A stretch of 64,000 nucleotides of DNA from a virus: the IMG/VR virus record IMGVR_UViG_3300031576_000016, positions 1 through 64,000 of that record. The stretch is one strand, 5' to 3'. A model generated the notes under the pieces. It saw only the letters and a list, made by a program, of their open reading frames with translations, had not been told where the DNA came from and did not search any database. Positions 57,901 through 63,200 of this stretch are shown here, piece by piece; the stretch's first letter is position 1; each line of letters begins with the position of its first letter. The position numbers and the translations under genes are program-made.

Positions 57901-58786
57901 CCGCGAAGAACGCGAATGGAATCGGATGCAGGCCCAATGGCGTCAAGTCGAACGCCAGGGTGGTGAAGATGGGGCACGTCGCTTGTTCGTGGCCCAGAAC
58001 GCGGCTCAGGCCCATCAGGGCGCGGCCATCCAGAACTTGCAGCGCCGGCAGTTCATTGCCAACGCTCAGCAGCCGTTCCAGGCATTCGGCTTCTCCCGGC
58101 CTGGCATCGAAGGTCAGCGTCAGGCGGATGTCGCCGTGCTCGCCCAGCGTCAAAACTGGAACCAGCAGGTGCTCCTCCAGGACTTCAACGCTCGCCGGTT
58201 GCTTGGACAGCAGCCCGGCTTCCCGGTGCCGGCACGTGCCTTCGCTGAGGGCGGCGTCGTTCCTGGCAGCGGCGTCCACGACACTGTGCCTTCCCTGCTC
58301 ACTCCAGGTGAGTACGTCCTGAATCGCCACGCTGTCCAGCGGATTGGTGTTGGCAACCTCCACAGCATGAACCATTTCGCAAATGGCGGCTTGGTGGGCG
58401 GCGTGAACTACCTGGCCGGCGGCGGACAGGCCACAGGGTCTGGTGTGGGCATCAATCCGGAAGTCGCTCAGGCGTTCAGTCGCTTCGGTGACACCGTGGT
58501 TCAGATGGGCGGCGGCTTCAACGTCTTCAACGCAAGTGTGCAGCAGTTGACCAGTGCGTTTAGTATCTTCGGGGAACGTTCGTCCAAACTCACCGACGCC
58601 CTGAACAACTTCCCGGGCACGCTCAATATCCAAGGACATCAAACGGTGGAACTCATTCTCAACGGAGCCGAAGTTCTCGCAAGTATGCAAGGGGACTTGC
58701 AGGCTCTGGTCCAGGACGCAGTCAAGACGGTCGTTCGCGAACGCCTTGGCGGTATCCTCTCTGATGCCGGCGTGCAACTGGAGTAA
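39911..58786 (+). CDS. Giant tape measure protein (6,291 aa)
   Basis: ATG 39911, no strong Shine-Dalgarno. Residues about 90-450 carry the TP901-type tape measure domain (FIAFTVGASTIVKVAQAFRE; later GISSKELANAALVFKQAG). The rest mixes helical and Pro/Ala/Gln-rich stretches. Embedded elements: four glycine-zipper or hydrophobic segments (about 889-930, 2722-2762, 3000-3036, 4452-4496), a duplicated FGFGD unit (564 and 634), a kinase-like segment (about 950-1180), a HEFVH zincin motif (1281-1285) and seven PGE-type repeats. The protein sets tail length, probably near 1 micrometre. It is 29 percent of the window. Confidence 0.95.
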   Translation: MADFNIVARLQIQLQAGSAAAAVQQLQQQLRNANLSLAFGLQPQALGGLNNLNQGLRATQAAASATSSSLRSTTQVINDGSTAIERFGAQAGLAARRFIAFTVGASTIVKVAQAFREGIAAGIDFNRTMVKIAQVGGDTKGQLAELASEVTRLSTTWGISSKELANAALVFKQAGLSAQEVKGHLETLALTDLAPNFESMAQTAEGQIAIWRQFGTNVDQTREALGAANAVAGGFAVESRDLIEAVRKSGGAFKAAGGSFNEFISLFTAVRSTTRESAAEIATGMRTIFTRIQRPQTVESLRELGVNLRYTADEAKNLGRADLENQFVGPYEAVSRLNEALRDIPTTDPRFLQVIEQLGGYRQVSRVLPMILQFSEAQKALNVAQTGSLSLTAAAEKSQESLGRRLSQVNEEFLGFMRSIVESKGFQSFVRFSLDLASALIKVLDVARPLIPVITTLAAVRIAQNFGQTAGGFLSHFIGTAPGSFTPKKVEPGVRFAKGGYVPGSGATDSVAAHVMPGEHVTKKDSTQSVDRRYPGFLTAMNQGGDIGVENYFRHRFADGGEARQGFGFGDTVKSLLANSVLGLGLLTGVDSGDAYEVAKQRSGEQVEHVQKSLQEDEKKKRQIKQAFGGETPRQRFGFGDSVKKWLSTGILAAGSLVGGHGLDDQVSVGQQEKRDRIENVKESLEEELRRKNKKKPQKLGKGGTPDLVAADGSMVLPLIEKHFDDVKQDDRGRYVTKQNNRDVFFEYMPKINALKIDFLQDGIGDFKHTNKSLQKGTLSFLRNLQGVAKSAGQKVFGIVAAGSEQKRSKIYKEGLEKLGFVADDTWSEYYKKAAFGGEMRLAKGGDDIFSKLPKYPKEDESELPPQYGNPINEFIQKKTGLSKKEITAAALAGSVAANGLLAATSMWIPGSQPVATGITALGIAGVKKLLKKRRGFAGGLDVMPDGQHESLRNLYDQVKEYAETRFSAHAGSPESDQKKSKATIAHIRRLAAATLSRKEVLQRIPAGSSIAGIGAFGVAIKTPDGDVIRAQADKAPDLANKYAAEIGRKPFKPWQYATARPPIDEVLQPTATMTVKKGERSTFMERLPYVTPLTELPHHQQEEAHEKAQAELLPSMAKKGWMLTDKHKGNLAVDKAGRFIALDPATAKKMNEDQQSRLLRILASDKAVATGLPGAQVDESTIHDPRLSVSPPSPTVQTRGRKKFDIGGEAALPEAMKLLQQRFQTFDVSRIAENVTFHDKIPSKTFPERGAIGKFYPETDEIALSRQLKSPRLLAKTLLHEFVHRIDYDEGTQKRHGSRDKKSVPGKLAAQLQPAWSEMAMQRYFKGKTKEQLTPKEQESLAYLTAPHEVLAYMVSDVATRDKDQVPEEHEKAVQTLLRRHLPARQPQKYERGGWVVPGEGNTDSFPADLAQGSYVIRKSSVQKLGASNILKMATGGTVPALLMPGEVVIPPGKARQIGRHALTEMNLHGRMPFAQGGFVRMATGDQVPKQETVKVGALPERFQDDVERMFRGLGAKVQKPLHELEVVIERFGKNIVRVVKIVDVAVTSTALPKSAASAATTPATKPQTVPALQIVRDLKAHLIAQAEAGGKSGKLSSEQVEKRKARYDKMLSEENPERSLEKYAKFQTKAPSFSGYLDKRDRKQAAEDLKSTIYTSYLETGTTSKYKSAKTPEERGRVLATAVPKYIRQNLADFEGGTETGRSYETAKKTRGLESQYQKALRTQSPEEALKSVVYQATAKRIQYEESSRQNKGKAPRTQKELQAAIEERYQTRMGKYDAHDFEGPAADVARAKLFGHKDHIKRGAEEASARTGKSVDETRVDSLEALHSSLGDSSQAAAIYRQQQTTGLQSQLKRGKISQATFEKRVAKLDSLSDDKASKLLLYTRDGTLREKVGKQLAAAGITAGKTPQETRENIGKRLQEMKGELEAAKPTTVPEVAGRGLTPEEKRKRLVDQEVRGATLESDLTPSKADLKELRKDPAFVKQEKQDAAPSAPEKAWTQPAAAAQTVALPTKVDAVKKSVPRPTDRQQLERRLNELEGVDVPSAHEMKEIADIHRQLKNQKTPVPPQQQTGRGRVRDTLAPSDLRDIQEQTKDLVVPEAAISSASDKLKAGPTAQVARQEREARDKKPSPIILPGDQPAGPPRPLFIPGQTQAQPDAKVFTSEADFRRSQQPSAKIVTGDETPVPSLVQPTREEVKKYGRSAAGPTAVAAAAKQPRDIRRIMDKLATSGLVEDLEVPGKGADPRAKKGLLRYLKQYGEEIEKAGKGTLSRRLQKLARKAPDWQPSLRGILPAPEEDTTTFSFAEEAAAATKSKPRPSKKTKELDLAVGYKEPKVEFTFPEEKAPLPLESDVNQKSRLRREQEEEAKKRHKNAVDLASQPSHKLQGDAATVPVSLTKEEIISKTVSDFAPTGEPKEPDVPASLFDKDKKKKQTSRQEHLKKERQRFIKEEGVTEEAIAFRERMLDSTKSLDEARKLIASPEFDGHEKINPYFDVYAQERHGQKKKRKPKTCGLAPEQSFFDKPTPQPRPTSSLPPPPSGKVPETYSFAGDPPESKRYHVEGDPLHPAQQQGGEHRSRDFYRTLYNSTTAGDTLGYTKKTRRELAKAKDALDQARLDAAADPTDDNRLRFKEAGRAYDKLEKQKVVVGRREADPYYARRLLDQAKSELLPHEYKAFEAETRRVHPNLASQGGDPTILRQYKEGKSDDEIRDNHYGQTGRRVGLFGGAAIGGAVGSLFGPLGTVLGGTIGAAVGQKIAKALPGSAAFEESLAEKGTGNVSVGHIAEYKTDKETGQKRLIGGDLREKGQAELTKYLAGRGPVSDATKHAFETEAIGRAEARVKRELISAQERWLKAVHPNISATEKHKLALEQVDAALAGQAKVVKSSTGRYLGVETEHTKASDLDKATGAGGVGFQFRSAKGAIGDWMADKYRSLKAGYEKFESSKAGQVLSGAGSFLSSQPVTFLAPLLGGQIEQSAGTAENAVKAGASGEGTYTTRRGIGGAATGAILGATVGSIAGPIGAAVGGAAGALVGFTSAIKDAANEIREVKIGNALTIISDRLTTIANVPVRTLPGGQATADDPLVRSSMADVLRELTTSRNETLDKNISESSGFWRSAGAVFGISNPVDVQGLAARQESADRQQVSQILPQSTQIINRQAEVLLRNNPNIGARDVARRLSTEGLTGQLIPRIAQARRVPLEQYLDELALQVAQVNTRLRAELAQHQAREGQEKVIHTFGRLVLAVQSASDSLVTLRAQAQSMSDVFYGNVTATPVTAHSEALTQLGRQDRGAIRPLETISHVVGDERGNRLLEHGRATDDVARVLPAILARVGSTNPLEPSDFSRQVREQLVSAFGGTPTGGQNAAINTVLSEIQRVGATGGTAQILREMQIDATEFTQKLINPLADPLKKFGQQVAQDLEKAGKEFTENVNEFVRRTRVAGESMDRLAALRVTTARVRAEVTAQQSGRPNDVLSQLSLQTLQSGLQSRQERLTGVVGPAASNPDFIGRQLQTVRARINEATHRQQETFELTGGRGPAYEAAALQLARLKDQAANLQNALKHLADVSERNAAAQEKLGALKQEADARIGLGERYLRADGEEMMRLNRGSLLVNQAYSRPQGQRGLDNLSVEDRRLALDWVGAARGTRLQGFQGSPLADDVHRTLIQESAGGAFNLTAGQQNEMQELQRVLLANAATAEQAQNQLITFQRESAGEFFQNLTQQHEQFFSRLEQTLARDRLFEQQNRLNEVATQQASLQGLNTNRETLQRAGVTNDDQVRNLRSNRGLVSEYMGRVSEVQALRQRSSNPSGAADIFERTYGDRLGSQFSDAGGWGINIGQMGLSSGSIGRLTENVRNTTGFTPEQTQRVISRFLQRSENITGQTGSANTRSAVTANIEEAIRREQALQSQEAQQRLAPLENNLRGRQINVGGLSQAAASGNSNALLQAIDSFDGVSNSFTTLDTRIQNTAASFINLSNSVRTLQTRVDNNNPNAGGNPFRFATGGTVPNEPSRVYRSYGTDSVPAMLTPGEFVVRAEAASANRGLLEAINRSKGGSVQYHQRGGVAYLADGGYADDEPWEVNAYNSLYRRRSMIGAGVLATGAAYRYRSQLGSAWRNTLGRVPGLRWTAGGTPAAAAAPTTTASPPTPVVEPMPASVPATQPRQGLLGRVRGWFGGTAPAPVPSPANTGAGYFTAPADNVAAELVPSPAPAAPVDPATAHTERLSRLTPEARARYQRIMATEPISRADALARAEAYNQRILGAQTRGAERAAAYGQQQSNYGAAQPRNAPTQPVANEPPGSNTWSRPNRVIPRPSPTAATTSSPAAAPGATPAPVVEAPAPAAAPRATGAASTRVTPTTATEPDIYRLALQETAGTPRTGPTIRQLQATNGAAQAPRPPVPQAAAATPTPVAPVRTQVTAGQGMVITLGASLAWNHLAQQAGFNQNVTDAGNLGILGGGVALSTPTVAGAGLSATVAAPAAIIAAPVAGVMAGNIIGRNEDATSLLTTVVRNTPTPLAVAYRAAGIDEDVARRGSREYQRISSNVHQALTVPGGDWGQRTADATASWGENVPVAGHIASGVATFGANTGRVVTDVVTGVGAELATPVVNTLDAGGSYIRASQQAAYTDARAAFQPYFSKYLDAIEARQDEQLNAAGALIPSLKSEVDAAIAQTEYRSAVPEASRSSFSARLGRISIGKPTETSPNILSFIEDTYGQGHLWKTNNGVHLQDVMRQHGSRVGMGDDEGVRIDFQNRASENPRVGREAIFAKLRQRITQPLDGAEGPRPRFAVMDRLRDAYTPGDNNIRTMIDRLRGESATEQTVQTDRHTTLLTQATQLDNDEQRAALFEQPTRLQQLRESLRARREVVAALANMPADYRNLMTWYTTGSPPWMQRIRQYQQAAVLAGLDIERDQMLTPIGYAADRFSNEQRELITNVRRGQIAEIRRRQNVDARLANGDTLTAILNEVPAGWKSIYEQSIRETGGSNAAETAHLTETMGGVAGVYTRVIGGNFEGNNSAGQLASAARLIPDDFLRAQLLPGGLEADNALFSYRSSDLQDAIGAVRQRQLRLLQEAGEINAVGDVPRQLRNEGVIPGFAPLSSIARQYLTPQALPLDAFLAQAGNSEVSRRFRLRDANNIKRENRSFMAMRLDTAEIAAALNPQAAPAPAPNANVQLARGGMVYLAQGGMPSPLFQPRGTDTIPAMLSKGEFVVNAEATKQHLPLLVQINEGRRPSYREDGGAVGGAMSAVAATASTAPSSPSLLSSGNEGDTYNLASMPSNERFLLTQTLSTLGKHQVGSIQDADARLTGLEQRSSSTAATQDNLADDRIIFAKLVADNIDAGHRNADVLVRSQTNLQKRFFLHLGGSQDKFLDKFGMSLTLAPKLAANAARAGDTNNVSMKLFRTGGVVQYYATGGETSMFQPRGSDTVPAMLSHGEFIVNAASTRHNLGLLRKINNTKGPVYYARGGLVGPAYFSEGGQAEQPQPPPMPATPSEPIYIDEAGPTVAQQNAAAGIQESGGEVPQASNAAATAPTPELPSQTPFGEDPDRPAAAMFRFAAGGFVRPRYLAQGGLVSYFDGGGPVPAPAPAESPEQQQTFQRWRDYLAEPANQTPPQIQMLEGWFNRGFGANGWDRAALRARLARDGNRLSPRWRGFFQAWSGWVGRQNTERDAAAQARLETFRRTLVPTVGGAPAAPLPPEQAEARYQAEYRRLRDIWTRGGNPLQGNLEGDDVEASVNQETTAAIAAGRANFQFLSPEQRARYRILREMQGAQVRQRTARGQALTFTGGPTADNAQGRALGEGITGQQAFAAAPGAVAEENLSPTEQAVLEEEYRFAAQDRFNRETQGLTTLEQLTQYWQPREGQSSPAFRQAFRANSSRYTPQQRAEIQAQWDFYDAYLARRPALEAAQQQAREQQRQQEAQRQREAQERETANQRVQTFRDQQAALDQEIQFQAAVNPNGGSANFLRERQAGEQFNQNMQRFNARWGELENRDRNGREEREWNRMQAQWRQVERQGGEDGARRLFVAQNAAQAHQGAAIQNLQRRQFIANAQQPFQAFGFSRPGIEGQRQADVAVLAQRQNWNQQVLLQDFNARRLLGQQPGFPVPARAFAEGGVVPGSGVHDTVPSLLTPGEYVLNRHAVQRIGVGNLHSMNHFANGGLVGGVNYLAGGGQATGSGVGINPEVAQAFSRFGDTVVQMGGGFNVFNASVQQLTSAFSIFGERSSKLTDALNNFPGTLNIQGHQTVELILNGAEVLASMQGDLQALVQDAVKTVVRERLGGILSDAGVQLE
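41405..58320 (+). repeat. Seven dispersed PGE-type repeats in the tape measure
   Basis: Copies start at 41405, 44090, 44219, 51917, 55463, 56150 and 58250 (residues about 499, 1394, 1437, 4003, 5185, 5414, 6114). Core pattern is GG-x-VPG-x-G-x-x-D-S/T-V-PAML-x-PGEFV followed by a polar helix. Five of them share the TD-x-VPAML-x-x-GEFVV form closely. Repeats of this type are known in tape measure proteins; seven in one chain is many. Confidence 0.85.
41600..41995 (+). repeat. Tandem duplication of a 60-70 residue unit in tape measure
   Basis: Residues 564-623 and 634-695 both start RQ-x-FGFGD-T/S-VK, have a short hydrophobic stretch, and end in a V-Q/K-x-SL-x-E-x-E basic helix. This looks like an internal duplication. 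Confidence 0.6.
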
Positions 58787-58789
58787 CCG

Positions 58790-60259
58790 ATGCCATTCGT
58801 TTTTTGGGCTGATATTGGATTGCCGCCGAGCGGCGGGCGAAGCCCGTATCGGGTCATCCCATCGCCGTTCGTGCAAATCTCGAAAGGCTTCAATGTCACC
58901 GACGACGGTCGCATTGTCGGCACGACATTCCAAATCACCGTCAAGGGAAAGCTCACGGCTGACAAAGGGTCGCCCAACTCGACCGGTCAATTTTGGGACA
59001 CGACGGGCTATCCGCCTGATGAGAGCATTGCCAGCGACTCCCGGCTCGCGTCCATCTTCCGAAAGCAAGAGGCACTGCGGACGTTGTTCTCCGCGCAGAA
59101 CCAGGGCGGCAAGTTGGAGTTCACTCCCTGGGATGGCACCGGTTCGATGCACTGCAATCCGCGCATCACGCGGCCGGTGGAGTTTGCTGAAGGCAACTGG
59201 TTCAATACCTGTGATTACACAGTTCAACTTGAAGCTGATTTGCTGTATCTCAACGGCTCGGTTCCAGGAAGCGGCGAGGACTATGGTGATGCCGCCAGCT
59301 ACAAGGTCTCGAAGGCGACTGAGGAGTGGAACATCGAGGCTGGCGATGAACGAGCCCGGACCTGGCGAATGACACATAGCGTGTCCGCGCAGGGCAAGCT
59401 TTTTTACAGCCCATCCGGAACGCTCGACAAAACGCCGTGGGAAAATGCCCGCGACTATGTCATTGGCAAGATTGGCCTGGGAGCAAACCTGGCTCGGGCG
59501 ACCGCAACCGGCGTCCTCAATGCTGGCGGGCTCAAGGCTTACAACCACATGCGCAGCCAGCACGTCAACGAGCTTGGCGGCGGCTTCTCGGTGACCGAGA
59601 CCTGGTTGTGTTATGACCCAGGCAGCGGCATCCCGGCGATGGAGGACTTCACGGTCAACATCCGCACGGCGGACAATGGCATTACCCATGTGTCGTGTGA
59701 GGGAAGCGTGGTTGGCTTCGAGGAGCGCAGCACGGATTGGTTCACGCTGAATACGGCTCGCTACACGAATGCGACCGGGCAGTGGGCGGCAGTCAAGCCG
59801 ATAGTGTTCAGTCGTTGTCAGACGATTTCTGGCCTCACGCTGAACCCGCTTCCGTTGTCGCTGACAGAGGCTCATAACCAATACAACGGCACGGTCAACT
59901 ACACGCAGGAATATGACAACCGCGCTGTGCCGACAATTGTAGGTGCCATCAGCGAAGTTGTCACACTACAGGACCATCACGCCGCCGACGTGTTCGCTTC
60001 GATTCCAGTGTTGGGTCGAGCCCTGGGTCCAGTCTTGCAAAACATCGGCACCAAGACCGCGCGGAAGCGCGTTGTGCAGCTTGAGATTGTTATGCCGGCA
60101 GCGCGGATTGGATATTCGCCGAGCGTGCCGAATACCAACGCATTGGTGTTGTCGCTGATGCCCGTTGGCTACTCGGTCATCTTCATGGACAGCGACGACG
60201 AAACATGGGTCGCTCGCACTGGACGGTACACGAGGAGCACCAGCTTCACCTGGGAATAA
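58790..60259 (+). CDS. Distal tail/baseplate protein (489 aa)
   Basis: ATG 58790 (MPFVFWADIGLPPSGGRSPY) three bases after the tape measure stop. Beta-rich, with repeated strands (TTFQITVKGKLTA; VSCEGSVVGFEERS) and no membrane segment. The position directly after the tape measure is that of the distal tail hub (Dit) in siphoviruses. No specific family motif seen. Confidence 0.7.
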   Translation: MPFVFWADIGLPPSGGRSPYRVIPSPFVQISKGFNVTDDGRIVGTTFQITVKGKLTADKGSPNSTGQFWDTTGYPPDESIASDSRLASIFRKQEALRTLFSAQNQGGKLEFTPWDGTGSMHCNPRITRPVEFAEGNWFNTCDYTVQLEADLLYLNGSVPGSGEDYGDAASYKVSKATEEWNIEAGDERARTWRMTHSVSAQGKLFYSPSGTLDKTPWENARDYVIGKIGLGANLARATATGVLNAGGLKAYNHMRSQHVNELGGGFSVTETWLCYDPGSGIPAMEDFTVNIRTADNGITHVSCEGSVVGFEERSTDWFTLNTARYTNATGQWAAVKPIVFSRCQTISGLTLNPLPLSLTEAHNQYNGTVNYTQEYDNRAVPTIVGAISEVVTLQDHHAADVFASIPVLGRALGPVLQNIGTKTARKRVVQLEIVMPAARIGYSPSVPNTNALVLSLMPVGYSVIFMDSDDETWVARTGRYTRSTSFTWE

Positions 60260-60262
60260 CGG

Positions 60263-63200
60263 ATGCCTTTTACTCGTACAACATTTCTTGGGGCCAGCAT
60301 TCGTGGATTCAATACCGCGATTGGTTGGAACGGCCAACAAAGCACACTGACGGTGCAGTTGGTTGTTGACCCGCTGAACGGCGACGTGTTCAATCCGCCG
60401 CCGGTGGGTACGCCCATTTATTTCCAGGTTGGTTACTTCTACTTTTTCGGTCTCCTACAAAAATGGGAGAAGAAGAACGACAAAGACGGACTCCCTACAT
60501 ATGAAGCCGTCTGTGTGGACCCGAAGGAAATTCTCGATGGTGCCCAGGTCATCCTCGGCGGCTACAGCGGCACGACTACTGGCATCCCAAATCTCTACAA
60601 CGCTTTTGGGTTTTGGGAATCGACCGGCTTCGGCAACTCGTATACGAACGAAAGTGGTATGCCGTGGTTCCGAGCTATGTCGGCTCTCACCACGATGGCC
60701 AACACTTTTGGCGGCACGCCGTTTGGCGGGCCACTCAATTTTCGCGGCTACACCTACAGTCTCGACCTGAGCCGACTGCCAGTTCCGCCGAGCTACTATC
60801 GCGTCGGCAATGTGTCAGCCAGCGTGCTCGAACTCATCCAGCAGATATGTGAGGACGCTCAGTGCGACTTCACAGTGGAGTTGTTCGGCTACCAGATTCG
60901 TATTCGTACTGTCAGCCGTTTCGCCCAGCCGCCGCTCGGCACCATCAACGCCATCACGAGCACCAATTGGGGCGGTACGGTCGTTCGTTCCAACAGTGGC
61001 CTCGAATGCCGCAACGAACTGACAACGGCCTTCCTGGTCGGCGGCGATGTCAACACCCTGTATGAGACACAGGGCATTGTGCAATTCTGGGGCTATGACC
61101 TTGCCGGTTCCCCGCTCACTGGCACGGATACCTATTTCTGGTATCCGCGCATGGTTCTCAATCCGCCGGCTCCGGCCTATGCGGTTGATGCCAAGAAGCG
61201 TTTCCCTGTGCCGGTCATCTCTGCCACTCGTCCAGCAGATTGGGACGCCTACCGTTGGCCTGACCCTGCTCCAACAGGGCCTGGTACTCAGAACGGCTAC
61301 ATCTGGGCTCGCAAGTCGCTGCGGATTACCGCAGCCACGAACGCTACCCCCATTGTTGTGACAACGGCAGAGCCGCACTTATTCACAACCGGAACAAAGG
61401 TCACAGTTGCTGGTTGCCTTGGCAACACAGCCGCTAATGGTGCCGCCTGGGTCATCACCTATCGCACAGCGACTTCTTTTTCTCTGGACACATCGGCTGG
61501 CAACGGCAACTACACAGGCAGTGGAACTGTCATTTGGGACACGGTCGGTGCTGGCATTCCGGCCGGCGTTGTCAACATTGGTCGCTTCACCTGGAGCAAT
61601 CAACGTCAAGGCGGCGAGCTTCTCCAGGGCGAGAGCATGACTCTGAACGCGACCGCCGTCGCGGGCATTCTTGGCAGCACGACCTACGACTGTAGCACGT
61701 TCGAGATGCGGTGTGCTCAGGCGAACATGGAGTCCTGGTCGAGCTACATGCACGCAGTCCGACCGGATATGGCTCAACGGATTGGCCTGACGAGCCGCGT
61801 GCGAAACATGCACCCGGTTGAAGGCGTGGTGCTGCCGCGCGATGCTTTCAACGATGATGCAGCGGCTGTTCAACGTCGGCAACTGATGGCTGTGCAGGGT
61901 GACCTCGCACAAAAAGAAGTGGCGATGTGGCAATTCGTCAAGAGCCGCGCTGACGAGTTCATGGGCAAGAAGTTCCTGGTTGGCTTGCCATTCATTTTGC
62001 AGGCTCAGGACCCGGAGACGCTGCATCTGAAGTCGAGCTACAAGGTCACCGATGCCGGCTATCTGCCTGAAGGTGCCACACCGCTCGGACTCACGTCGCT
62101 CAACGAAGACACGTTCAAGACGCAAGATGGGCGGTTCAAAGCGTTCGTCAAGTTCGACAACCTGGTTGGTGCTGACTTCGAGAAGATTTCCGCCCAGGGC
62201 ACGGTGGTCGAGAACAACGTCCTCTTCATGGATGTGCAGGTCCAGCCGAATATCGTGTTCGCGCCGGCCCCGTCTGCCGTTGTGACATTGAGCGGCCCAT
62301 TGCTCGACAAGGTCGATAGCGGCGTCACTGGCGACATGAGCATCATAGCGGCGATTCTTCAGATGAATCCGCCGCAAGCTCAGCAGGTATTGCAAGCCGG
62401 TCAGCAGGGAACGGTGGGTGTGCGGTGCTCGCCGCGAACACGCAACCCCGCTGCCATTGCTGTTCCTCTGCAAAGCAACATCATGACCTATGGGCCGTGG
62501 TGGGCCGTAGGCGCGCCTGGCAAGGTGAAGTTCGAGCACGACCAGGGTCTGACGCCGTGGAACTACGGCAGCTACACGAACATGGCCAATGCCGGCCTCG
62601 CGCGTGTCGGCACCATCATCAGCACCATGCAGGTCTCGGAAGCTGGCACGATTGAACTCGCCGGCGCTCCAATGCGGCCAATGGGCGGCATGTTCAGCCT
62701 GGGCGACGTGCTCAGTGCCAACGGGCCGAACATGACGAACATGGACGTGAACTACAACACCAATGGTGTCACGACCTCGTTCCACTTCAAGACATACACT
62801 CCGCGTTTCGGCGTGTTCACCAAGGGCTACACAGAGCGGCTGAAGAAGCTCGGTCAGACGGCCCAGGAACTGCGTCGGGCAATGCGACTGTCGTTCAAGG
62901 AACAACAGGAAGTCCAGACTGCCCAGGGCGAGGCTGCTCGAACAAACAGGCGCTTCTTGGAAGGCGCGCCGCCGGCCGTTCTTCGCGAGTCGCCGAGTGA
63001 GCTATTCGTGGCTCGTCTATTTCACGACCCCAATGGCGGGGCAACCCGCGTGGGCGTAGCCGTCACAACGACCAAGGAAGGCTTGGAGTTCGTCAACGCT
63101 GCCACAGATGGCATCCGTGATGCGAAGGCTGATGAAGCATACCAGTCCACGGCTGCAATGGACCTGGCCGGCTTGTTCCGGCCGTTTTCGACGCGGCACA

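Noticed and set aside
57809-59881. 690-codon minus-strand frame opposite the tape measure end and distal tail gene
   Set aside because: Antisense to two coherent genes; composition typical of shadow frames in GC-rich DNA.
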